14,256 nt of DNA from JACVRW01 sp035645115 (GTDB lineage Bacteria > Actinomycetota > Thermoleophilia > Solirubrobacterales > Thermoleophilaceae): NCBI GenBank assembly GCA_035645115.1, contig DASQNF010000135.1:1-14256 (forward strand), read 5' to 3'. The notes below the pieces were generated by a model. It was given only the letters and a program-made list of their open reading frames with translations, did no database searches and was not told the DNA's origin. Shown here in pieces: positions 1 to 6,212 of the stretch. Position numbers and translations under genes: made by a program. Position 1 is the first letter of the stretch; each line of letters opens with the position of its first letter.

Positions 1-724
1 GGGCTGCCTCCGGGTCCTGCGCGGTTGCGCGCATCGCCTTGCCGAGCCGGCTCTGGGTGATGAAGCCCACGAGAAGGAAGACGAGCGGGACAGTGGCGGC
101 TACGGAGAGCACGTCGCCCTGCGAGATCGAGACGCCGAGGACGTTCACGATCTCCTTCTGCGCCCGCACGAGGTCGACGATGCCCTCGGGCGAGCCGCCG
201 ATCCAGAGGATCCCGACGTTCTGGAGGATGAAGCTGAACCCGACCGCCGTGATCAGCGGCGCCAGCTTGGGCGCCGTTCTCAGCGGCCGGTAGGCCACCC
301 GCTCGATCATCACGTTCAGAGAGGCACACGCGAACATCGCGAGCAGCAACGTGACCAACAGCCCGAGTATCAGGCCAACAATGCCGGTGGCCGCGGTGAG
401 GCCGAGCGTGCCGAAGAAGCCGGCCGACGTGAGCGAGCCGAGCATGAACACATCGCCGTGGGCGAAGTTGATCAGCTCGATGATTCCGTAGACGAGCGTG
501 TAGCCGAGCGCCACGAGCGCCCAAATGGCCCCGTTGGAGAGCCCGTCTACGACGTTGTTGCCTAGCCGGGCGAGGCTGCCGTCGTCGGAGATGTCCTGGA
601 TGCCGTAGACGACCGGCATCACGAGCAGCAGCGCGATCAGCCCGTAGTCCCCCATGAACTTGCGGACACGGTCTCCGGTGCTGGCCTGCACGGGCAGGCG
701 GGCGGCTTCGGTGCTTGCCTCCAA
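1..724 (-). CDS. livH: LivH-type branched-chain amino acid ABC transporter permease (C-terminus cut by window edge)
   Basis: Inner-membrane permease of a high-affinity branched-chain amino acid (or related amide/urea) ABC importer; 241 residues are visible, and family members run to about 290-300, so roughly 50-60 C-terminal residues lie outside. Seen: hydrophobic helices near residues 27-41, 62-82, 92-108, 111-135, 155-174 and 205-222; the LivH signature INFAHGDVFMLG at 85-96; ERVAYRPLR at 141-149; and the cytoplasmic loop GKAMRATAQDPEAA at 228-241 that contacts the ATPase. I choose a TTG start at 724-722 because GAGG sits 6 nt upstream and an in-frame TAG lies at 736-734. The first ATG (655-653) has no close ribosome binding site and would only drop a 23-residue polar leader. 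It follows the LivK-like gene across an 87-nt gap containing a hairpin. LivM and the ATPases LivG/LivF presumably lie beyond the left edge. Family assignment is firm; exact substrate is unknown. Confidence 0.92.
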   Translation of the reverse strand, partial: MEASTEAARLPVQASTGDRVRKFMGDYGLIALLLVMPVVYGIQDISDDGSLARLGNNVVDGLSNGAIWALVALGYTLVYGIIELINFAHGDVFMLGSLTSAGFFGTLGLTAATGIVGLILGLLVTLLLAMFACASLNVMIERVAYRPLRTAPKLAPLITAVGFSFILQNVGILWIGGSPEGIVDLVRAQKEIVNVLGVSISQGDVLSVAATVPLVFLLVGFITQSRLGKAMRATAQDPEAA

Positions 725-727
725 GAT

Positions 728-735
728 CCCCCTCT
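728..735 (-). promoter_or_regulatory. Ribosome binding site that decides the TTG start of the LivH-type permease
   Basis: On the minus strand AGAGGGGG precedes TTG at 724-722; its GAGG core is 6 nt from the start codon, close to ideal. No comparable motif is within range of the downstream ATG at 655-653, so the TTG is preferred. Confidence 0.6.
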
Positions 736-750
736 ATCGGGATCCAATCA

Positions 751-787
751 GAAACGGGGGGCGGACCACAAGTAGGCCCGCCCCCCG
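751..787 (-). terminator. GC hairpin with short U tract between binding-protein gene and permease gene
   Basis: On the minus strand a perfect 10-bp inverted repeat (CGGGGGGCGG at 787-778 and CCGCCCCCCG at 764-755) encloses a 13-nt loop, and the second arm is followed directly by TTTC (754-751). It begins 24 nt after the stop codon of the LivK-like gene and ends 27 nt before the permease start. This looks like an intrinsic terminator. Within an operon such a structure commonly lets the binding protein be made in excess over the membrane parts, by partial termination or 3'-end protection. The U tract is short, so read-through is expected. Confidence 0.6.
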
Positions 788-811
788 CATCCGTTCATCC
801 GGCGATCTGGA

Positions 812-2092
812 TCAGGCGCCTTCGGCCTTCACCGTCTCCTCGAACACCAGCTCGCCGTCCTTGATCGTGTAGATCCCGTAGTCGGTGAGCGTCGTGTCGC
901 CGTTCTCGTCGATGTCGTAGGCCCCGAGCACCGACTCGCGACCCTTCGTGTTGAACAGAGCGTCGATCATCGCCTGCTTGTCGGAGCAGTCGGGACCGAG
1001 CTCCTCGCACGTGTCGAGCACGAGATCCATCGCCTCGTAGCCGTAGACGGCGTACGGGTCGGGGTTCGGCTCGCCGTACTTCGCCTCGTAGTCCTCGAAG
1101 AACTTCTGGCCCTCCGGGGGGTACTCGTCGGGCGACAGGGTGGCCACCGAGACCTTCACCTTGGCTGCGACGTCTGCCGGGATGCCGCCCTCCTTCGGGT
1201 CGGCGAAGCCGGACTCGGCCACGCCGTCAGGCCCGTAGAGCTTGGCGTCCGGCACCGCGGCCGACACGTCCTTGTACAGCTGGACCGCGCCGTTCGCGGT
1301 GATGCCCGAGAACACGAAGCAGTCCGCGCCCGAGCTCTTGATCGAGGCGGCCTGCGACCTGAAGTTCGGAGCCTTCGGATCGATGCCCTCGTTGGCCGCG
1401 ATCTCGAGGCCCTGCTCCTTCGCAGAGATCTCGATGTTGCGCGACAGGCCCGCGCCGTACACCTCCTTGTCGTTGAGGATGTACGCGCTCGTGCAGCCGT
1501 CCTTCGCCATGACCGTGGCGAGCGCGGCGCCCTGGATCGTGTCCTTGGGCACGATGCGCAGGTAGTGGCGCTCCCCGGTCGGGTAATACTTGTCGGGCTC
1601 GCCCTTGTCCGCACCGGGCTCGTCCGAGGTCAGGCCCACGGCGGTGTTTGCCGGGCTGACCTGGGCGATCGGCACCTCGTTCAGGATCGGGATCGAGATC
1701 GCGCTCGCTCCCGAGTTGAACTCGCCGATGTAGGCCACCGCGGCATCGTCCTGCGCGACCTTGCGGGCGTTCGCAGAGGTTGCCTCCGGCGTCCAGGTGC
1801 CGGCCTGGGCGGTCGAGGCGTCGAGCGACGTGTACTTCACCGTCGTCTCGCCGGCCTTGCCCTTGCGCTGCTCGAGCGCGAGCTTGATGCCCTCGACCAT
1901 GGCGGTCGTCTGAGGCCGCGACGCGCCTTGAAGCGGAAGCGACGAATAGACGTTGACGGTACCACCGCCTCCGCCGCCGCCACTATCTCCTCCACCGCCG
2001 CCGCCTTCGTCGTCGTCGTCGCCGCAGGCGGTCATGCCCATGGCGAAGGCGCCGAGCAGGCAAGCGAAAACTGCCAGCCAACGTACTCGCAA
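812..2092 (-). CDS. LivK-like branched-chain amino acid ABC transporter substrate-binding lipoprotein
   Basis: Extracytoplasmic ligand-binding protein (periplasmic-binding-protein fold type I, Peripla_BP_6/LivK family), 426 residues. Seen: a lipoprotein signal with short basic start, hydrophobic core and lipobox MTAC (Cys23); a run of four Asp and many Gly (residues 24-44) as a flexible tether; then the binding lobes beginning VNVYSSLPLQG. Characteristic segments are YIGEFNSGASAISIPILNE, DKEVYGAGL and YGYEAMDLVLDTC. Four Cys follow the lipid Cys, including a C-x6-C pair (TCEELGPDC) likely to form a disulfide. I choose TTG at 2092-2090 because AGGAGGG lies 5 nt upstream and it gives a normal signal peptide. 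The longer reading from a GTG at 2140 adds 16 residues unlike a signal sequence. It lies downstream of a paralogue and upstream of the permease, so it is the likely main binding protein. Ligand is not determinable; related proteins bind Leu/Ile/Val, amides or aromatic compounds. Confidence 0.93.
   Translation of the reverse strand: MRVRWLAVFACLLGAFAMGMTACGDDDDEGGGGGGDSGGGGGGGTVNVYSSLPLQGASRPQTTAMVEGIKLALEQRKGKAGETTVKYTSLDASTAQAGTWTPEATSANARKVAQDDAAVAYIGEFNSGASAISIPILNEVPIAQVSPANTAVGLTSDEPGADKGEPDKYYPTGERHYLRIVPKDTIQGAALATVMAKDGCTSAYILNDKEVYGAGLSRNIEISAKEQGLEIAANEGIDPKAPNFRSQAASIKSSGADCFVFSGITANGAVQLYKDVSAAVPDAKLYGPDGVAESGFADPKEGGIPADVAAKVKVSVATLSPDEYPPEGQKFFEDYEAKYGEPNPDPYAVYGYEAMDLVLDTCEELGPDCSDKQAMIDALFNTKGRESVLGAYDIDENGDTTLTDYGIYTIKDGELVFEETVKAEGA
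1961..2023 (-). repeat. Gly/Asp codon-repeat tract encoding the lipoprotein tether
   Basis: Inside the LivK-like gene, 21 codons directly after the lipidated Cys consist almost wholly of GGN and four consecutive GAC codons. This encodes an acidic, glycine-rich linker between membrane anchor and binding domain. Such a triplet-repetitive tract can change length by slippage without breaking the frame. Confidence 0.7.
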
Positions 2093-2097
2093 AACGT

Positions 2098-2104
2098 CCC
2101 TCCT
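2098..2104 (-). promoter_or_regulatory. Strong Shine-Dalgarno site for the TTG-started LivK-like lipoprotein
   Basis: Minus-strand AGGAGGG followed after 5 nt by TTG (2092-2090). It is the best ribosome binding site seen in the window, consistent with high expression of the binding protein, and it fixes the start despite the rare codon. Confidence 0.75.
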
Positions 2105-2238
2105 AAAAGATGGCTCCAACCTGCCGGGCATCCTAAGCACCAGGACGGGCGCCGTGCGCGCCGCGGAGCTTCCTTAACGCGGAGAACATGTCCGTTCACA
2201 CGCGCGAAACCGCGCCGGCGAGCGCGTTCTGGTGGGAG

Positions 2239-2255
2239 CCGCGGTCGCGCCGCGG
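2239..2255 (-). terminator. Small GC hairpin just after the second binding-protein gene (weak candidate)
   Basis: Minus-strand CCGCGG, a 5-nt loop, then CCGCGG, starting 6 nt after the TGA of the 2262-3533 gene. There is no U tract, so as an intrinsic terminator it is weak. It could act as a 3'-end stabiliser or be chance in DNA of this GC content. Confidence 0.25.
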
Positions 2256-2261
2256 GTCCGC

Positions 2262-3533
2262 TCAGGGGACGAGCCGGTCGAGCTCGAAGCGGCCGTCGGA
2301 GAGCGAGTGGAGCGCGAAGCGGTCGTTCTCGACGTCGCCCGTAGCGCGGATCCGGAGCGCTCCGAGCGACGAGTCGCGCTCGCGGATTCGAAGCGCGGCG
2401 CGGATGACTTGCTCGCGGTCGCGACCGCCCTCCGCCACCGCGTCGAGCACCAGGCGCATCGCCTCGTAGCCGTAGAGCGCCTCGGGCCGCGCTGCGGCTG
2501 CCGCGCCGGCGGCCGCGCGCATTCGCGCTCGCACGCGACGCGCGGCGGCGCCGAGTCGCGACGCGGGAAGGAGCGGCGTGAGCGCGTGCACGCGCGCCGG
2601 AGCGGCCGGTACCGGCGCCTCCGGGCTGCGCGCGAGCATCCCACTGGTGCCGTACACCGGCACGCCCGGCATCCGCGAGTCGATTGCCGCGAGCATGCGT
2701 CCGGTTCCTGGGCCGGCCACACCGGCGTAGACCACGGCGTCGGGCTGGGCATCGGCGAGGCTGCGAGCGATGTCCGGGATCTCGTGCACCTCCCCGCGGT
2801 ACTCCTCGTCGCGAACCGGCGCCGGGCCGTCGCGCCGCCCGCGGGCCACCAGCATCGCGGCGAGCTCGCGCCCATAGACCTCCTGGTCGAAGACGATCGC
2901 GAGCCGGGTCGCGCCCTCCGCCCGTAGCAGCGCGAGCAGCGTCTCGGCCTGCAACAGGTCGTTCGGGGTGAGGCGCACGAAGCTGCGCCTGCCCGACGGG
3001 CGCAGGCGGACGGGGCTGGAGCGCGGCCTGCCCGGTGGCGTGCGCGTGAGGCTCGTGAGCCCGTCCGCCGGTGAGACCTGCAGGATGCGGGCCTCGTTCG
3101 TGATCGGCAGCGAGACCGCCGACGCTCCGTAGTCGAGCTCGCCCAAGTAGGCGATCGTCGTCGGGTCGTTCGCTGCCCACTCGGCGTTCGCGCTCACCAG
3201 GTCGGGGTCCCACAGCAGCTCCGCGCGCTCCGTGGAGCTGCGGGTCAGGAGCCGGACCCGCAGGCCGCCCGCCCTGCCGCCCGCCTCGGCGAGCGCGAGC
3301 CGGGCTCCCGCCTCCACCGCCCGGGCGGCGTCCGCGGACACGCCGTGGCGCGGAAGGCTCGCGAGCACCGTCGCACGCTCGCCCTCGACCAGCGTGCGCT
3401 CCGGCTCGCTCGCCGCGCCCAGGCAACCGGGCAGGGCGAGCGCGCAGGCGAGCGGCAGGAGCGCCGGGGCTGGACGCCTGAGCGCGTGTCGCGCGCGCCG
3501 GCGAGCGCCTCGAGATCTCGGCTCAGCGCCCAC
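2262..3533 (-). CDS. Divergent LivK-family substrate-binding lipoprotein paralogue
   Basis: Second extracytoplasmic binding protein of the LivK type, 423 residues, recognisably a paralogue of its downstream neighbour. Matching blocks are YLGELDYGASAVSLPITNE versus YIGEFNSGASAISIPILNE, DQEVYGREL versus DKEVYGAGL, and YGYEAMRLVLDAV versus YGYEAMDLVLDTC. Seen: a long Arg-rich n-region, hydrophobic core, and a lipobox-like LPGC (Cys37, with an unusual Pro at -2). No Asp/Gly tether and no Cys in the mature part; instead an Arg/Ala-rich composition. The GTG at 3533-3531 is the start nearest the signal sequence. An upstream GTG at 3590 would overlap the divergent phosphofructokinase start. No clear ribosome binding site precedes 3533; a -10-like CACAAT sits 8 nt upstream, so a leaderless transcript is possible. 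It may give the transporter a second specificity or act as a sensor. Family is fairly sure, role unknown. Confidence 0.8.
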   Translation of the reverse strand: MGAEPRSRGARRRARHALRRPAPALLPLACALALPGCLGAASEPERTLVEGERATVLASLPRHGVSADAARAVEAGARLALAEAGGRAGGLRVRLLTRSSTERAELLWDPDLVSANAEWAANDPTTIAYLGELDYGASAVSLPITNEARILQVSPADGLTSLTRTPPGRPRSSPVRLRPSGRRSFVRLTPNDLLQAETLLALLRAEGATRLAIVFDQEVYGRELAAMLVARGRRDGPAPVRDEEYRGEVHEIPDIARSLADAQPDAVVYAGVAGPGTGRMLAAIDSRMPGVPVYGTSGMLARSPEAPVPAAPARVHALTPLLPASRLGAAARRVRARMRAAAGAAAAARPEALYGYEAMRLVLDAVAEGGRDREQVIRAALRIRERDSSLGALRIRATGDVENDRFALHSLSDGRFELDRLVP

Positions 3534-3570
3534 GGCCGAGGATTGTGACGAGCGGGGTATCGTGCCGCCG

Positions 3571-4602
3571 GTGCGCATCGGCGTGCTCACCGGCGGAGGC
3601 GACTGCCCGGGGCTGAATGCCGTGATCAGGGCGATCGTGCGCCGGGGAATCGACGGCCACGGGCACGCGATCGTGGGCTTTCGGGACGGCTGGCTCGGCC
3701 CGATCGAGAACGCCTACGACGAGCTCACGATCGAGTCCACTCGGGGCATCCTGCCGCGCGGCGGGACGATCCTGCGCAGCTCTCGCACCAACCCCTTCAA
3801 GCGCGCGGACGGCGTGGAGCTCATCCGTGAGAAGCTCGAGACGCTCAACCTCGACGGTCTGATCGCGATCGGCGGCGAGGACACGCTCGGGGCGGCCGCC
3901 AAGCTGCACGGCGAGCACGGGCTGCCGGTGATCGGCGTGCCGAAGACGATCGACAACGACCTCGGCGGCACCGACATGACCTTCGGCTTCGACACGGCGG
4001 TGCAGATCGCGAGCGACGCGATCGACCGCCTGCACACCACAGCGGAGTCGCACAACCGCGTGATGATCGTCGAGGTGATGGGCCGGCACGCCGGCTGGAT
4101 CGCCCTCCACTCGGGGCTGGCGGGCGGCGCCGACGTGATCCTGATCCCGGAGCGGCCCTTCGACGTCGAGGAGGTCTGCCGCCTGATCCGGCGCCGGCAC
4201 TCCCGCGGGCGCTTCTTCTCGATCGTGGTCGTGGCGGAAGGCGCGATCCCGCGGGAGGGGACGATGGAGACGGTGGAGGGCGAGACCGACGAGTTCGGCC
4301 ACGCTCGCCTCGGCGGCATCGGGCAGCGGCTCGAGCGGGAGATCGAGTCACGCACCGGGTTCGAGTCGCGCGCGACCGTGCTCGGCCACATCCAGCGCGG
4401 CGGCACCCCCACGGCCTTCGACCGCGTGCTGGCCACCCGACTCGGGCTTGCGGCGGTCGACGCGGCGGGCGCCGGCCGCTGGGGGACCATGCCGGCGCTG
4501 CGCGGCACGCGCATCGTGCTCGTGGCGCTCTCGGAGGCCGTGGCCGAGCTGCGCACGGTCCCGGCTGAGGACTACGAGGCGGCCGAGACGTTCTTCGGCT
4601 AG
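3571..4602 (+). CDS. pfp: 6-phosphofructokinase, predicted pyrophosphate-dependent
   Basis: Cytoplasmic glycolytic enzyme phosphorylating fructose 6-phosphate to fructose 1,6-bisphosphate; 343 residues, the size of short bacterial PFKs. Seen: N-terminal RIGVLTGGGDCPGLNAVIR (2-20), GGEDT (101-105), PKTIDND (124-130) with catalytic base Asp128, MGR (170-172), and LGHIQRGG (271-278) for sugar-phosphate binding. ATP enzymes such as E. coli PfkA have Gly in GGDGS (Gly104) and Gly in PGTIDND (Gly124). Here these are Asp104 and Lys125, the pair found in PPi-dependent enzymes such as that of Amycolatopsis methanolica, so a reversible PPi enzyme is inferred. The GTG at 3571 places the conserved motif at the very N-terminus; a GTG at 3562 (adding three residues, with a GAG 9 nt upstream) is a real alternative. 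It is the only plus-strand gene, divergent from the binding-protein paralogue and convergent with the small membrane protein. Family certain; phosphoryl donor likely. Confidence 0.93.
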   Translation: MRIGVLTGGGDCPGLNAVIRAIVRRGIDGHGHAIVGFRDGWLGPIENAYDELTIESTRGILPRGGTILRSSRTNPFKRADGVELIREKLETLNLDGLIAIGGEDTLGAAAKLHGEHGLPVIGVPKTIDNDLGGTDMTFGFDTAVQIASDAIDRLHTTAESHNRVMIVEVMGRHAGWIALHSGLAGGADVILIPERPFDVEEVCRLIRRRHSRGRFFSIVVVAEGAIPREGTMETVEGETDEFGHARLGGIGQRLEREIESRTGFESRATVLGHIQRGGTPTAFDRVLATRLGLAAVDAAGAGRWGTMPALRGTRIVLVALSEAVAELRTVPAEDYEAAETFFG

Positions 4603-4799
4603 AGCGCGCCGCCGCGCTCGTCCGCCGAGGCGCTCTCCTTGCCGAGCAGCTGGTTGACGAACGGCGCCAGCATCACCGCGGCCGCCGCGGCGACTGTCAT
4701 CGCCACGGTGAGCAGGAACGCGTCGAACGGCTTGATCCCGAACGACCACGCGACAACCCACCAGATCAGGCCGACAGTGAACGTGACGAGGACCGCCAT
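4599..4799 (-). CDS. Small two-helix membrane protein, unknown function
   Basis: 66-residue hydrophobic protein. Seen: two membrane segments, about residues 3-21 (with a WW pair and a third Trp) and 27-48, joined by a short loop containing Lys-Pro, then an acidic/polar tail (KESASADERGG). No family is recognised; it resembles generic small integral membrane proteins of actinomycetes. The ATG at 4799-4797 overlaps the TGA of the upstream SnoaL-like gene by 1 nt (TGATG), so it is probably translationally coupled to it. Its TAG stop (4601-4599) and that of the phosphofructokinase gene on the other strand are the two readings of one CTAG. The regular hydrophobic pattern, coupling and clean start support a real gene. 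Confidence 0.75.
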   Translation of the reverse strand: MAVLVTFTVGLIWWVVAWSFGIKPFDAFLLTVAMTVAAAAAVMLAPFVNQLLGKESASADERGGAL

Positions 4800-5365
4800 C
4801 AGCCGCCGGTGCGCTCTGCGACCTTGCGGCGGAGCTTCGTGACCGCGTTGAAGGCGCCCTTCAGCGCGCGCTCGGCGCCCGACCCCTCGGACGGCAGCAC
4901 GCCTATCTGGCGAGCGAAGCTCGCCCCGTCGTAGTAGGCGGTGTTGCTCACGATCGCGTCGTCCTCGACCTCGAAGAGGTCGAGGCCGCGGATTTCCACC
5001 CGCTTGCCGTTGGGATCGAGGCCGAGGAAGGGCGCGCCGCTGAAGTGGCCCGCCATCCGCCACTCGACGGCGGCGGAGCGCTCGCCCGCCACCAGCCGTC
5101 CGACCGTCGTCTCCGCGTCCGGCATCGCAGCGAAGGTCTCGTCGAAGAAGGCCTTGATCTCGCCGCGGCCGCGCAGCACGCCGATTGGAACAATGTCCTC
5201 CACGCCGTCCTCGCGCCAGTGCTCGGCCATCGCCGCGACGTCGCGGCGGGACATGGCCTCGTAGTAGCTGCGCAGGTGGAGCTCCACGGCCTTGCGCTTC
5301 GAGATCCGCTTGCGCGGGGGCTTGGCTTCCTCTACCCCGCCGGCGAATGGCTCTGCTTGGGCCAT
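4799..5365 (-). CDS. SnoaL/NTF2-like fold protein
   Basis: 188-residue protein with an NTF2-like (SnoaL-type) alpha+beta barrel at about residues 25-150. Seen: an opening helix ELHLRSYYEAMSRRDVAAMAEHW, the stretch GVLRGRGEIKAFFDETFAAMPD typical of SnoaL-like domains, and the strands AAVEWRMAGHFSG, KRVEIRGLDLFEVEDDAIVSNTAYYD. The family includes polyketide cyclases, ketosteroid isomerases and many proteins of unknown ligand; no catalytic activity can be assigned here. A basic Pro/Lys/Arg leader (residues 15-25) and a basic C-terminal helix (KGAFNAVTKLRRKVAER) flank the domain and are unusual, suggesting contact with nucleic acid, membrane or a partner. No signal peptide. The ATG at 5365 follows an AGGG 10 nt upstream. 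It lies 40 nt downstream of trpA and overlaps the next small membrane gene by 1 nt. Confidence 0.8.
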   Translation of the reverse strand: MAQAEPFAGGVEEAKPPRKRISKRKAVELHLRSYYEAMSRRDVAAMAEHWREDGVEDIVPIGVLRGRGEIKAFFDETFAAMPDAETTVGRLVAGERSAAVEWRMAGHFSGAPFLGLDPNGKRVEIRGLDLFEVEDDAIVSNTAYYDGASFARQIGVLPSEGSGAERALKGAFNAVTKLRRKVAERTGG

Positions 5366-5405
5366 GGCGGCCACCCTACCAACGATCCCGCGCCCAGGGC
5401 GGGGT

Positions 5406-6212
5406 TCAGGCGGTTTCGGGCGGGAGGGCGAGGGCGCCGGCGAGCTCGTGGGTGAGCCGCCCCACCGCCTCCGCCCCGCCCTCGCCGGTGGCGCGCACGA
5501 CGCGGCTACCAACGATGACCCCGTCGGCGATCTGCGCCACCGCCCGCGCCTGGGCCCCGGTGGAGATGCCGAACCCGACCGCCACGGGCAGCTCGCCCGC
5601 GGCCCGTACCCGACCGACCGTGTCCGCGAGCCCGGGCGTGAGCTCGGCACGCTCGCCGGTGGTGCCTGTGAGGGCGACCGTGTACACGAACCCGCGCGCG
5701 TCGCGGCCGATCTCGGCCACCCGCTCGGGCGTGGTCGTGGGCGCCGCCAGCGGCACGAGCGCAAGGCCCTCCGAGTCGCACGCGGACCGCAGCTCGCCCG
5801 CCTCGTCGTGGGGCAGGTCGGGCACGATCAGGCCGGCGGCGCCCGCCGAGGCGGCGCGCAGGGCGAAGGCCTCCACCCCGGCGGTGAGGACCAAGTTCGC
5901 ATACACCATCAGCACCACCGGCAGCCGCTCCGCCAGGCGCTCGCAGGCACGCAGGACGCCGTGGGGGGTGGCGCCGGCGGCGAGGGCGGCCGTGGCCGCG
6001 GCGTGGATCACCGGGCCGTCGGCGAGCGGGTCCGAGAAGGGGACACCGAGCTCGATCATGTCGGCGCCGGCGTCGGCCGCAGCCAGTCCGGCGGCGATCG
6101 AGGTGTCGAGGTCCGGGTACCCGCCCATCAGGTACGGCATCAGCGCGGCCTGCTTGCCGTGGGCCCGAAAGGCCCCCGCGATCCGGTCGATGCCGGTGGC
6201 CGCGATGCTCAC
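5406..6212 (-). CDS. trpA: Tryptophan synthase alpha subunit
   Basis: Cytoplasmic TIM-barrel lyase that cleaves indole-3-glycerol phosphate to indole and glyceraldehyde 3-phosphate, channelling indole to TrpB in the alpha2beta2 complex. 268 residues, exactly the usual length. Seen: MPYLMGGYPD (25-34), ELGVPFSDPLADGP with catalytic Glu54 and Asp65 (E. coli Glu49 and Asp60), VPDLPHDEAGEL (130-141), VALTGTTGER (179-188), and phosphate-binding VGFGIST (212-218) and VIVGSRVV (232-239). The GTG start at 6212-6210 overlaps the trpB stop by 4 nt (GTGA), so translation is coupled and subunit ratio kept near one. Last trp gene of the cluster, followed after 40 nt by the SnoaL-like gene. Confidence 0.97.
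   Translation of the reverse strand: MSIAATGIDRIAGAFRAHGKQAALMPYLMGGYPDLDTSIAAGLAAADAGADMIELGVPFSDPLADGPVIHAAATAALAAGATPHGVLRACERLAERLPVVLMVYANLVLTAGVEAFALRAASAGAAGLIVPDLPHDEAGELRSACDSEGLALVPLAAPTTTPERVAEIGRDARGFVYTVALTGTTGERAELTPGLADTVGRVRAAGELPVAVGFGISTGAQARAVAQIADGVIVGSRVVRATGEGGAEAVGRLTHELAGALALPPETA

Noticed and set aside
2130..2135. TAGGAT as a -10 element for the LivK-like gene (minus strand)
   Set aside because: Position is plausible, but no -35-like hexamer is found 16-18 bp upstream, so I do not call a promoter.
2183..2196. Short inverted repeat GAAC-N6-GTTC upstream of the LivK-like gene as an operator
   Set aside because: Four-base half sites are too short to separate from chance, and no regulator gene is nearby to support it.
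2032..3426. A long alternative minus-strand frame across both binding-protein genes
   Set aside because: It is an out-of-frame Arg/Pro/Gly-rich reading overlapping two recognisable lipoproteins; it is not evidence of a frameshift.
5385..5405. Hairpin after trpA as an operon terminator
   Set aside because: Only about 5 bp of stem with no U tract, and the next gene follows 40 nt after the trpA stop; not convincing.
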